Below are positions 8,657 to 16,802 of a stretch of 64,000 nt of DNA, piece after piece (within the stretch, counting starts at the first letter, position 1; each line of letters opens with the position of its first letter). The stretch is taken from positions 1 through 64,000 of the forward strand of contig NZ_LLZI01000024.1 in NCBI RefSeq assembly GCF_001509485.1. Direction: 5' to 3'. The translations under genes and the position numbers were made by a program. The stretch comes from Streptomyces sp. NRRL F-4489. Lineage in GTDB: Bacteria; Actinomycetota; Actinomycetes; Streptomycetales; Streptomycetaceae. The notes under the pieces are model-generated. The model was given only the letters and a program-made list of their open reading frames with translations. It was not told where the DNA came from and made no database searches.

Positions 8657-9487
8657 ATGTGCGGTAGGTATGCAGCGAGCCGGAAGCCCGAGGACCTGGT
8701 GGGGATCTTCGGCGTCCAGCAGTGGGAGCCGACGGAGACCCTGGCGCCCAGCTGGAACATCGCCCCGACGGACAACGTCCACGCGGTACTGGAACGTCCC
8801 CTCAAGGGCGAGGCCGCCGCCGCCTTCCCCCCGGGGCCGGTGCGCCAGCTGCGGACCCTCAAGTGGGGCCTGGTCCCGTCGTGGGCCAAGACGCCCGAGG
8901 GCGCCGCGCGGATGATCAACGCGCGGGCCGAGACGGTGCACGAGAAGCCCTCGTTCCGGCAGGCGTTCGCGGCCCGCCGCTGCCTGCTCCCCGGCGACGG
9001 CTACTTCGAGTGGGTCACCGGCGCCGCCGAGCGGCAGCTGGAGGAGCAGGGCAAGCGGAAGCGGCCCCGCAAGCAGCCGTACTTCGTGACGCCGGCGGAC
9101 GGTTCGGTGATGGCGATGGCCGGGCTCTACGAGTTCTGGCGCGACCCCACGCTGCCCGGCGACCACCCGCTGGCCTGGTGGGTGACGTGCACGGTCGTCA
9201 CCACGGAGGCCGAGACCACCCCGCTGGCCGGGGCGGACGGCGGCGAGGGCCCGCGGTCGCTCGCCGAGATCCACCCCCGGATGCCGCTGGTGCTGCCCCC
9301 GGACCGCTGGGACGCCTGGCTCGACCCGGCCCGCACCGACCCCGCCGACGTCCGGGAGCTGCTGGCCCCGCCGCCGCCCGGGACGATGCGCGCCTACCCG
9401 GTGTCCACGGAGGTCAGCAACGTCCGCAACAACGGGCCGGAGCTGGTCACCGAACTGGCCGCGCCGGAGGCCGGGACGCTGTTCTGA
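8657..9487 (+). CDS. SRAP (SOS response-associated peptidase) family protein, YedK/HMCES-like
   Basis: A 276-residue protein starting Met-Cys-Gly-Arg-Tyr. After methionine removal Cys2 is the catalytic residue that crosslinks to abasic sites in single-stranded DNA and shields them. Other family signatures are APSWNIAPTDNVHAV, LKWGLVPSWA, MINARAETV, RCLLPGDGYFEW, LYEFWRD, and the histidine in IHPRMPLVLP. The ATG at 8657 must be the start because Cys2 has to be exposed; a longer frame from 8633 would bury it. A CAGTGT element 7 nt before the ATG suggests a leaderless mRNA. It is divergent from the M50-like gene. Confidence 0.93.
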   Translation: MCGRYAASRKPEDLVGIFGVQQWEPTETLAPSWNIAPTDNVHAVLERPLKGEAAAAFPPGPVRQLRTLKWGLVPSWAKTPEGAARMINARAETVHEKPSFRQAFAARRCLLPGDGYFEWVTGAAERQLEEQGKRKRPRKQPYFVTPADGSVMAMAGLYEFWRDPTLPGDHPLAWWVTCTVVTTEAETTPLAGADGGEGPRSLAEIHPRMPLVLPPDRWDAWLDPARTDPADVRELLAPPPPGTMRAYPVSTEVSNVRNNGPELVTELAAPEAGTLF

Positions 9488-9565
9488 CCGGCCGGGCGGG
9501 GCACGCCTGATGTGCCCGGCGGGGCGGCCGCGCCCTCTCGGGTGCCGCGCGGGCAGGATGGGCGT

Positions 9566-10213
9566 ATGAGCACGAGGGCGAACGAGAGCGAGACGGTCGC
9601 GACGCCGGCGGGCGACGCCCGGATCTCCTGGTACCGCGACGCCGGGCCGGCCCGGGCGGTGGTCGCGGTGGGCCACGGCGCCGGCGGCGGCATCGAGGCC
9701 CGCGACCTCCAGGCGCTGGCGGCCGCGCTGCCGCCCCGGGGCTACACCGTGGCGCTGGTCGAGCAGCCGTGGCGGGTGGCCGGCAAGAAGGTGGCGCCCG
9801 CGCCGAAGACCCTGGACACCGGATGGACCGCGCTGTGGCCGGCGCTGGCGAAGCCCGGCCTGCCGGTGGTCGCGGCCGGGCGCAGCGCCGGCGCCCGGGT
9901 GGCCTGCCGTACAGCGCGCGAGCTGGGCGCCCACGCCGTACTGGCGTTGAGCTTCCCGCTGCATCCCCCGGGGAAGCCGGAGAAGTCCCGGGCCGGTGAA
10001 CTGGCCGGCGCCGGGGTGCCGGTCCTGGTGGTGCAGGGCGGACGGGACCCGTTCGGGCGGCCCGCGGAGTTCCCGGCCGGGACGCGGATCGCCGAGGTGG
10101 CCCACGGCGACCACGGGTTCGCGGTGCCGAAGTCGGCGGGGGTGAGTGAGGCGGACTCGATGGCGCAGCTCACCGGCGCGGTGCTGGCCTGGCTGGACGA
10201 GCTGTTCGGCTGA
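9566..10213 (+). CDS. Alpha/beta-hydrolase family protein (KANL3/Tex30-like)
   Basis: A 215-residue alpha/beta hydrolase. The oxyanion-side motif is VAVGHGAGGGIEARDL, the nucleophile elbow VAAGRSAGARVA, the acid VVQGGRDPFG and the catalytic histidine VAHGDHGFAVP. The short dienelactone-hydrolase-like layout matches the KANL3/Tex30 group, whose substrates are unknown. CAGGAT ends 6 nt before the ATG at 9566, predicting a leaderless transcript. It is upstream of sigR but has no known tie to it. Confidence 0.85.
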   Translation: MSTRANESETVATPAGDARISWYRDAGPARAVVAVGHGAGGGIEARDLQALAAALPPRGYTVALVEQPWRVAGKKVAPAPKTLDTGWTALWPALAKPGLPVVAAGRSAGARVACRTARELGAHAVLALSFPLHPPGKPEKSRAGELAGAGVPVLVVQGGRDPFGRPAEFPAGTRIAEVAHGDHGFAVPKSAGVSEADSMAQLTGAVLAWLDELFG

Positions 10214-10330
10214 CCGGGTGCGCGGCGGGACGCCGTGGCACCGGGGCGGCGTCCACCGGGGCGGGTCCACCGGGGCGGCCGGACCCGGGCGCGGGCGGCG
10301 GGCGGTGCGGAAAAAATCCCCGGCCGGGCG

Positions 10331-10357
10331 GGGAATGATCGTGCGGGCGGCACTGTT
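10331..10357 (+). promoter_or_regulatory. SigR-dependent promoter (sigRp2-like)
   Basis: GGGAAT (10331-10336), exactly 18 nt, then GTT (10355-10357): a full match to the SigR consensus GGGAAT-N18-GTT. It lies about 60 bp before the ATG of the long SigR isoform, so SigR would amplify its own gene under disulfide stress, as known in S. coelicolor. Confidence 0.9.
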
Positions 10358-10587
10358 GTGGCAGGCGTAAGCAGTGGAGTTGCCTCCAGCGCGCACGAGG
10401 AATGGGAGACCGCCGCATGGGAATCGCTTGCCCGGCCCGACCGGCCGCCGACCTGCAGTGGCCGCAGGCGCAGGCGGCGCAGCCCGCTCTCGCTGGAGCG
10501 GCGGTGGCACCGGATCGTCGTCTATTCTCCGAATCGAGAGGACCCGCGGCGCACGCCGCAGCGGGATCCGCCACGGTGTTGGAGGAG

Positions 10588-11289
10588 GTGGGTCCGGTCA
10601 CCGGAACCGACGCAGGGACCGACGGCCCGGCCGCGGAGCAGTCCGCGGACCGGCCGGAGAGCGGCGCCGAGCGCAACGCGCGCTTCGAGCGGGACGCCCT
10701 CGGCTTCCTCGACCAGATGTACTCCGCCGCCCTGCGCATGACGCGCAATCCGGCCGACGCGGAGGACCTGGTCCAGGAGACCTACGCCAAGGCGTACGCG
10801 TCCTTCCACCAGTTCCGGGAGGGCACCAACCTCAAGGCGTGGCTGTACCGCATCCTGACCAACACCTTCATCAACTCCTACCGCAAGAAGCAGCGGGAGC
10901 CGCAGCGCAGCGCCGCCGACGAGATCGAGGACTGGCAGCTCGCCCGCGCCGAGTCCCATATGTCGACGGGTCTGCGCTCCGCCGAGTCGCAGGCGCTGGA
11001 CCACCTCCCGGACTCGGACGTGAAGGCCGCGCTCCAGGCGATCCCCGAGGAATTCCGGATCGCCGTCTATCTGGCGGACGTCGAGGGGTTTGCGTACAAG
11101 GAGATCGCGGACATCATGGGGACACCCATCGGCACGGTGATGTCCCGTCTCCACCGCGGCCGGCGCCAACTGCGCGGCATGCTGGAGGATTACGCCCGTG
11201 AGCGCGGGCTGGTCCCGGCGGGGGCGGCTGCCGAGGGGCAGTCCGCGCGGACGCCGGAGCCGCACGACCGGAAAGGCTCGGGATCATGA
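10588..11289 (+). CDS. sigR: ECF sigma factor SigR with N-terminally extended isoform
   Basis: Sigma factor for the disulfide-stress response (thioredoxin system, mycothiol, proteases). The short form (233 residues, GTG at 10588, starting with Gly-Pro-Val-Thr-Gly) has region 2 [20 protein letters not shown] followed by [14 protein letters not shown], and region 4 [20 protein letters not shown] with [20 protein letters not shown]. The frame stays open upstream to an ATG at 10417, preceded by GGGAG with 8-nt spacing, giving a form with a 57-residue extension. S. coelicolor makes an unstable SigR-prime with a similar extension from the autoregulated transcript. The stop overlaps the rsrA start (ATGA), so sigma and anti-sigma are translationally coupled. 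Confidence 0.96.
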   Translation: MGPVTGTDAGTDGPAAEQSADRPESGAERNARFERDALGFLDQMYSAALRMTRNPADAEDLVQETYAKAYASFHQFREGTNLKAWLYRILTNTFINSYRKKQREPQRSAADEIEDWQLARAESHMSTGLRSAESQALDHLPDSDVKAALQAIPEEFRIAVYLADVEGFAYKEIADIMGTPIGTVMSRLHRGRRQLRGMLEDYARERGLVPAGAAAEGQSARTPEPHDRKGSGS

Positions 11290-11684
11290 GCTGCGGAGAG
11301 CCGCACGAGAAGGACTGCTCAGAGGTCCTTGACCACCTTTACGAATACCTCGACCGGGAGATGCCGGCGGGGGAGTGCGCGGAATTCCAGGTCCATCTCG
11401 ACGAGTGCTCGCCGTGCCTGGAGAAGTACGGCCTGGAGCAGGCCGTGAAGAAGCTCGTCAAGCGCTGCTGCGGCCATGACGACGTGCCGGCCGATCTGCG
11501 GTCCAAGGTCATGGGCCGGATCGAGCTGATCCGGGCCGGGGAGACCGTGCCCGAGGTCAGCGTCCTGGACCAGGCCCGGCACGAGCAGGCCCAGCGCCTG
11601 GCGGCGCAGGCGGAGGCCCGGGGCGGTGCCGTCCCGGCCCCCGAGGCCGGTACGGCCGGCAGCGCGGCCGCGCCCGCGGAGTAA
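11286..11684 (+). CDS. rsrA: Redox-sensing zinc anti-sigma factor RsrA
   Basis: A 132-residue ZAS-family anti-sigma factor that holds SigR under reducing conditions and releases it when its thiols are oxidised. The zinc and switch residues are all present at the expected positions: C11, H37, C41 and C44, with further cysteines C3, C31, C61 and C62. The pattern HxxxCxxC is in HLDECSPC. S. coelicolor RsrA is, from memory, about 105 residues; this one carries an extra alanine-rich C-terminal tail after about residue 95. It starts inside the sigR stop codon (ATGA), giving coupled synthesis. Confidence 0.95.
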   Translation: MSCGEPHEKDCSEVLDHLYEYLDREMPAGECAEFQVHLDECSPCLEKYGLEQAVKKLVKRCCGHDDVPADLRSKVMGRIELIRAGETVPEVSVLDQARHEQAQRLAAQAEARGGAVPAPEAGTAGSAAAPAE

Positions 11685-11930
11685 CGCCCGCCGAGGCCCC
11701 CCGAGTAGCGCGTTCACGCGCCGGACGCGCGCCCCCGCGCACGGGTCGGAGGCTCGCGCCCGAACGCCTGCGCGCTCGTATCGCCCTGGAGAGTGAGGGG
11801 CCGGGGGTCCGCACCGTTCGATCCGCGGATGCGCCCCCTCGGGCCGCCCACCGCCTCTATTCTCGCCGGATCCCCGCGGGGCGCGGCCAGCCGCCGCGCG
11901 GGTGCGTCGGGCAGGGGCGAGGAGGGCGCG

Positions 11931-13469
11931 ATGCGGGAACTTCCGGCGGCCGCACGGCTGTACATCGGCTGCGCCGCCTTGGCCGCGGGGCTCTGCGCGG
12001 CCCCCGCGGCAGGGCTCGGCCCCACCGCCCCCTGGACCGGCGCCCTGGTGCTCGGCGCGGTGTACGGCCTGTGCGCGCGGATCCGCCGCTGCCCGCTGAC
12101 GGACGGTCCGGGCGGGCCGGGCCCGGATGCCGGGGCAGGCCCGGACCTTGCCACCGCGACCGACCCCGCGACCGCCCCCGCCCCCGCCGGAACCGGCGGC
12201 TTCCCCCCGGGCTGGGCCGCCCCCCTCCTGCTCGCCGCCGCCTTCCTGCTGCCCCCGCCGCTGGCCGCGCTGGCCGCCGTCCCCGGGGCCCTGCTGGCCC
12301 AGGCCGAGCGGCCCTGGCCCGCCGCCCGCCGCGTCTGGCGCGCCGCCGAACTCGCCCTCGCCACCTGGACGGCCGCCCAGGTCTTCCGGGCGCTCGCCCC
12401 GGCCGCGCCCGCCGCCCTCCCGGAGCTGCTGCCGCCCGCCCTGGCCGCCGCCGGCGCCTGCGGCGCGGTGCTGGGCGCGCTCGGCGGCGGCATCCTGGTC
12501 CTGGCCGAGGGCCGCCCGCCGCGCGCCGCCTGGCGCGCCACCGCGGCCCGGACGCTCGCCCCGTACCTCGTCCACGGGCTCACCGGGCTGCTGATGGCGG
12601 TGCTCTGGCGCAGCGCGTACGGGCCGCCCGCGGCGCTGCTGGTGCTGCTGCCGGTCCACCTGTCCTGCTGGGCGTTCGCGCAGTACCACCGGGAGCGCGC
12701 CGCCCGCCAGGCCGCGCTGGGCGCCCTCGTCCAGGCCGTCGGGATCAAGGACCGCTACACCCGCGGGCACAGCGAGCGGGTCGGCCGGGCGTCGGTGCTG
12801 ATCGCCCGGGAACTGGGCCTGGACGGGGAGCGGGTGGAGGTGCTGCGGTTCGCCGGGACGCTGCACGACGTCGGCAAGCTCGGCGTGCCCACCGGGGTGC
12901 TGTGCAAGGACGGGCCGCTGACCCCGGAGGAGCGCCGGATCATCGAGCTGCACCCGGAGTACGGTCACGAGATCGTGCGCGGTATCGGCTTCCTGGGCGA
13001 GGCCCGGGCGGCGATCCTGCACCACCACGAGCGGGTGGACGGCAGCGGCTATCCGTACGGCCTGACGGGCCATCAGATTCCGGAGTGCGCGCGGGTGGTG
13101 GCGGTCGCCGACGCCTTCGACGCGATGACCTCCACCCGCTCGTACCGCCGGGCCCGCCCGGTGCCCGCCGCGGTCGCCGAGCTGCACCGGTGCGCGGGGA
13201 CGCAGTTCGATCCCCGGATGGTCCGGGCGCTGGCCGCCGCCCTGGAGAAGTACGGCTGGCCGGCCGGCCCGGTGGCCGCGGCGGACCCGGCCGACCCGGT
13301 GCCCGCGGCGGCCCCGGGGGACCGGTCGCCCGCGGCGGAGCCCGCGCCCCCGGCCGACCCGGCGGCCCCGGCCCGCGACCGGGCGCCGGAACCCGTGCCG
13401 GCCGGGCGCGGAAACGTCCCTCCTGGCCGGTTCCGCCGGCCGGAGACCGGCCCGGGAGCCGCCCGGTGA
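11931..13469 (+). CDS. Membrane HD-GYP domain protein
   Basis: A 512-residue protein. Residues about 1-260 contain several hydrophobic segments and end in an amphipathic stretch. The HD domain runs from about 265 to 430 with YTRGHSERVG, TLHDVGKLGVP, HPEYGHEIV, ILHHHERVDGSGYPYGLTG and VAVADAFDAMTS. The HHxxxDGxGYP block is the HD-GYP signature, a family that includes cyclic-di-GMP phosphodiesterases. The C-terminal 80 residues are Pro/Ala-rich. GGAGGG sits 4 nt before the ATG at 11931. The stop overlaps the next gene's GTG (GTGA), so the two HD proteins are probably made together. Confidence 0.85.
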   Translation: MRELPAAARLYIGCAALAAGLCAAPAAGLGPTAPWTGALVLGAVYGLCARIRRCPLTDGPGGPGPDAGAGPDLATATDPATAPAPAGTGGFPPGWAAPLLLAAAFLLPPPLAALAAVPGALLAQAERPWPAARRVWRAAELALATWTAAQVFRALAPAAPAALPELLPPALAAAGACGAVLGALGGGILVLAEGRPPRAAWRATAARTLAPYLVHGLTGLLMAVLWRSAYGPPAALLVLLPVHLSCWAFAQYHRERAARQAALGALVQAVGIKDRYTRGHSERVGRASVLIARELGLDGERVEVLRFAGTLHDVGKLGVPTGVLCKDGPLTPEERRIIELHPEYGHEIVRGIGFLGEARAAILHHHERVDGSGYPYGLTGHQIPECARVVAVADAFDAMTSTRSYRRARPVPAAVAELHRCAGTQFDPRMVRALAAALEKYGWPAGPVAAADPADPVPAAAPGDRSPAAEPAPPADPAAPARDRAPEPVPAGRGNVPPGRFRRPETGPGAAR

Positions 13470-14704
13470 CCCGCCGCGCCGCCCTCCTCGTCCACGGCCC
13501 GGCCGCCGTCCTGGCCTGCTGGGGCCTGGGCCACACGCTCTGGCACGGCGCCGCCGACCCCCGGGCCGCGCTGGCCTTCGGGGCGCTGATCGCGGTCGGC
13601 GAGGCGGTCCGGGACCCGGCCGGCCGGGACGGCGCCCCGCTCGCGGCCGCCGGGGCGCTCGGCTACGCGCTGCTCGGCGCGGCCGGCGGCCCGGCGGCCC
13701 ACGGGGTGCCGCAGACCCTCGCGGTCGTCCTGGCCGGGTCCCTGGCCGGGCTCGTGCCCTACCTGGCGCGCGGCGGCGGCCCGGTACTGGACCCGCTCGC
13801 CCGCCGGGTGCTGACCGCCGGTTTCGCCGCCGCCTGCGCCCAACCTCTCTGCGCGCTGGGCGGGTTGGGCATCTGGGGCGCCGATGGGCCGGTGTGCCCG
13901 CTGATGCTGCTGCCGCTCCCGGTGCTCACCGCGCTCTGCGACGCGGTGCTGGCGGCCGCGCTGACCGGGGCCCGCACCGGCCGCCCGTACGGCCCGCTGC
14001 TGCGCGAGGAGGTGCGGGCGCTGCCCGGCGTCGGGACGGCGGTGGGCGCGACCGGCGTGGTGCTGGCGCCGGCCGTCGCGGCCGCCGGGCCGTGGGCGCT
14101 CCCGGTCGCCGGTCTGCCGCTGCTGCTCACCCAGTACGCCGTCCGCCGGTGCGCGGCGGCCCGCGCCACCTGCCGGCAGACCATCGCCTCGCTGGCCCGG
14201 GCCACCGAGCTGGCCGGCTGCGCACCGCCCGGCCACGCCCGCCGGGTGGCCGCGCTCAGCCGCGCGGTGGGCCGCGAACTGGGCCTGCGGCAGCCCGAGT
14301 TGGACGCCGTGGAGCACGCCGCGCTGCTGCACGACATCGGCCGGCTCGCGCTCCCCGACCCCCCGCCCGGCGGCGCCCCGGCCCCGCTGCGGCCCGCCGA
14401 ACGGCGCCGGGTCGCGCTGCTCGGCGCCGCCGTGGCCCGGCGGACCGGCGCCCCGCCGGAGGTCGCGGTGATCGTCGAGCGGCAGGCCGACCCGTACCGC
14501 CGGCAGCCGGTCGCGGCCCGTATCGTCCGCACCGCCGACGCCTACGACGACCTGGTGGCGGGCGGTGGCCCCGGGGGCGGGCCGGCGGCCCTGGAGGCGC
14601 TGCGGCTGGCCACCGCCCGGGACCACGAGCCCCGGGTCGTCGAGGCGCTGGGCCGGGTCCTGGCGCGCGGCGGCCCGGCGGAGCGCGGCGGCCCGGTGGA
14701 CTGA
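13466..14704 (+). CDS. Membrane protein with degenerate HD domain
   Basis: A 412-residue protein, GTG at 13466 overlapping the preceding stop. The first 230 residues are hydrophobic with six or more probable membrane helices. The C-terminal part resembles an HD domain: GHARRVAALSRAVGRELG, AALLHDIGRLALP and VRTADAYDDLVAG. The GYP block and the HH pair of the preceding protein are missing, so metal-dependent hydrolysis may be reduced or lost. The side-by-side pairing of an intact and a degenerate HD protein suggests a regulatory heteropair; this is inference. Confidence 0.75.
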   Translation: MTRRAALLVHGPAAVLACWGLGHTLWHGAADPRAALAFGALIAVGEAVRDPAGRDGAPLAAAGALGYALLGAAGGPAAHGVPQTLAVVLAGSLAGLVPYLARGGGPVLDPLARRVLTAGFAAACAQPLCALGGLGIWGADGPVCPLMLLPLPVLTALCDAVLAAALTGARTGRPYGPLLREEVRALPGVGTAVGATGVVLAPAVAAAGPWALPVAGLPLLLTQYAVRRCAAARATCRQTIASLARATELAGCAPPGHARRVAALSRAVGRELGLRQPELDAVEHAALLHDIGRLALPDPPPGGAPAPLRPAERRRVALLGAAVARRTGAPPEVAVIVERQADPYRRQPVAARIVRTADAYDDLVAGGGPGGGPAALEALRLATARDHEPRVVEALGRVLARGGPAERGGPVD

Positions 14705-15080
14705 GCGGCGCGGTGGACCGGCCGCGCGGCGGCCCGGCGGACCGGACCGCCCCCGGGCGCGCGCCGGGGCGCGGAAGCGGCCCGCACGCCCCGCCACAGG
14801 CCCCCGTACCCCCCTGCCGCCCACTGTTCCCCGCCCGTCCACCGGGCGGGAACCCATGGGTAATGAGCGGCCCGCGAGATGGGCATGGTTGGATGCGAAG
14901 GAAGGCCCCCGCAGGGGGTTCAGGGGGTCGGCGCGGGGCAAGAGCCGCAGCAGGGGCGCAGCACACCGGGCTGAGGCCGACGGCAATCTGTGGCAGGTTG
15001 TCGAGTGGGCCCCCAGAAGGCCCCGGGCGCCGCCCGGGTCACCTCCGGAGCGGCACAAGAGCAACCAGCAGGCGGGAATC
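14705..15080. other. Intergenic stretch before the TPR gene
   Basis: 376 bp without a supported gene. A frame joined to the TPR gene stays open through it, but its translation is low-complexity and lacks a good start. No strong promoter or hairpin was recognised. Confidence 0.4.
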
Positions 15081-16079
15081 GTGAGGATCTTCGGCAAGGT
15101 ACGGCACCGGCCCTCCGCCTCGTGGCGGCAGGCGACCGACCGCGCTTTCACGCTGATCGGCGACGGCCGTTACGAGGACGCGGGCGCGCTGCTGACCCGC
15201 GCGGCGGACATGGAGCCGTGGCTGTCGGAGTCCTGGTTCAACCTCGCGCTGCTGCACAAGTTCCGGCACGACTGGGAGCAGGCCAGGGCCGCCGGGCTGC
15301 GCGCGGTGGCCCTCCTGGACCGCGAGACCGGGGCGCCCGACTGGTGGAACGTGGGCATCGCCGCCACCGCCCTCCAGGACTGGCCGCTGGCCCGCCGCGC
15401 CTGGCAGGCGTACGGCCTGAAGGTCCCCGGGGACGGCTCCCCCACGGGTGAGCCGCTGGGCATGGCGCTGGGGAGCGCCGCGGTCCGGCTCTCGCCCGAG
15501 GGCGAGGCCGAGGTGGTCTGGGGCCGCCGGCTGGACCCGGCCCGTATCGAGGTGCTGTCCATCCCGCTGCCGTCCTCCGGGCGGCGCTGGGGCGAGGTGG
15601 TGCTGCACGACGGGGTCCCGCACGGTGAGCGGACGACCACCGGCGCCGGCGGGCAGACCCGCGCCTTCCCGGTCTTCGACGAGATCGAGCTGTGGGCGCC
15701 GTCCCCGGTGCCCACGTGGGTGGTGCTGCTGGAGGCCGCCACCGAGGCCGACCGGGACGCCCTGGAGCAGCTGGCCGCCGACGCCGGTTTCGCCGCCGAG
15801 GACTGGTCCTCGTCCGTGCGGCTGCTGTGCCGTACGTGCTCCGAGAGCCGGATGCCCAGCGACGAGGGCGACGGCGAGCACCTCGATCCGCACGACCACA
15901 GCGAGCCCGGCCACCCCGGGCCGCTGGGCCACCGCACGGCCGGCTCCGGTTCGCTGTGGGTACCCGAGCGGGAGTGCGGCATCGCGGCGCCCGCCGCCCT
16001 GGTGCGCGGCCTGCTGGACGGCTGGGTCGCGGACAGCCCGGACACCCGGGAATGGCGTGATCTCGAAGAGGTCTGCTGA
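15081..16079 (+). CDS. Tetratricopeptide-repeat protein of unknown role
   Basis: A 332-residue cytoplasmic protein conserved in Streptomyces by memory. The N-terminal third has TPR-like helices (ATDRAFTLIGDGRYEDAGALL, then AWFNLALL-type and LRAVALLDRETG segments). The middle (about 120-250) is beta-rich and contains a RRLDPARIEVLSIPLPSS stretch; near the C-terminus are cysteines in RTCSES and ERECGIA and a histidine/acidic loop HLDPHDHSEPGH that could bind metal. The GTG at 15081 gives an N-terminus starting Arg-Ile-Phe-Gly-Lys. It precedes the peptide deformylase gene by 69 nt. Function unknown. Confidence 0.8.
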   Translation: MRIFGKVRHRPSASWRQATDRAFTLIGDGRYEDAGALLTRAADMEPWLSESWFNLALLHKFRHDWEQARAAGLRAVALLDRETGAPDWWNVGIAATALQDWPLARRAWQAYGLKVPGDGSPTGEPLGMALGSAAVRLSPEGEAEVVWGRRLDPARIEVLSIPLPSSGRRWGEVVLHDGVPHGERTTTGAGGQTRAFPVFDEIELWAPSPVPTWVVLLEAATEADRDALEQLAADAGFAAEDWSSSVRLLCRTCSESRMPSDEGDGEHLDPHDHSEPGHPGPLGHRTAGSGSLWVPERECGIAAPAALVRGLLDGWVADSPDTREWRDLEEVC

Positions 16080-16148
16080 GCGGCCGGCCGGGCCCCCGTA
16101 GGCTGTAAGGCGTTACCCCAGGGTTTTGCAGGAAGGCGTGCGGCGGAG

Positions 16149-16778
16149 ATGGCCCAGCAGGACAGTGACCAGCAGGTGAGCGTCGAGTTCCTCGACGACG
16201 TCACGGACGCGAAGGAGCGCGAGGCGGCCCACCGGGAGCGTGGCACCTCCCGCCCGATCACCGTGGTCGGCAATCCGGTCCTCCACAAGGAGTGCAAGGA
16301 CGTCACGGAGTTCGACGACGAGCTGGCGCGGCTGATCGACGACATGTTCGCCAGCCAGCGCACCGCCGAGGGCGTCGGCCTGGCCGCCAACCAGATCGGC
16401 GTGGACCTCAAGGTCTTCGTCTACGACTGCCTGGACGACGAGGGCGTCCGGCACGTCGGCCACGTCTGCAACCCCGTCCTGGACGAGCTGCCGGCCGAGC
16501 GCCGGGTGCTGGACGACTCCAACGAGGGCTGCCTGTCCGTCCCCGGTGCCTACGCCCCCATGCCGCGCCCCGATTACGCCGTGGTCCGCGGGCAGAACTC
16601 CAAGGGCGAGCCGATCGTCGTCCAGGGCACCGGCTACTTCGCGCGCTGCCTCCAGCACGAGACCGACCACCTCTACGGCTACCTCTACATCGACCGGCTC
16701 TCCAAGCGGGAGCGCAAGGACGTCATGCAGCAGATGGCCGAGCGGGAGCCCCGCTACCCCGTCGTGCCCAACGACTGA
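16149..16778 (+). CDS. def: Peptide deformylase
   Basis: A 209-residue metalloenzyme that removes the N-formyl group from nascent proteins. The three motifs are complete: [19 protein letters not shown] (metal cysteine) and QHETDHLYG (two metal histidines and catalytic glutamate). There is an N-terminal extension of about 35 charged residues compared with the E. coli enzyme. TAGGCT at 16098-16103 could be its -10 element. It follows the TPR gene and converges on the PBP gene with 24 bp between stops. Confidence 0.95.
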   Translation: MAQQDSDQQVSVEFLDDVTDAKEREAAHRERGTSRPITVVGNPVLHKECKDVTEFDDELARLIDDMFASQRTAEGVGLAANQIGVDLKVFVYDCLDDEGVRHVGHVCNPVLDELPAERRVLDDSNEGCLSVPGAYAPMPRPDYAVVRGQNSKGEPIVVQGTGYFARCLQHETDHLYGYLYIDRLSKRERKDVMQQMAEREPRYPVVPND

Positions 16779-16802
16779 GGCTCCCCGGCCGCCCAGCGCG
16801 GC

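Noticed and set aside
14565..15080. Longer N-terminus of the TPR protein
   Set aside because: The upstream translation overlaps the HD gene and is low-complexity; the GTG at 15081 gives the expected N-terminus.
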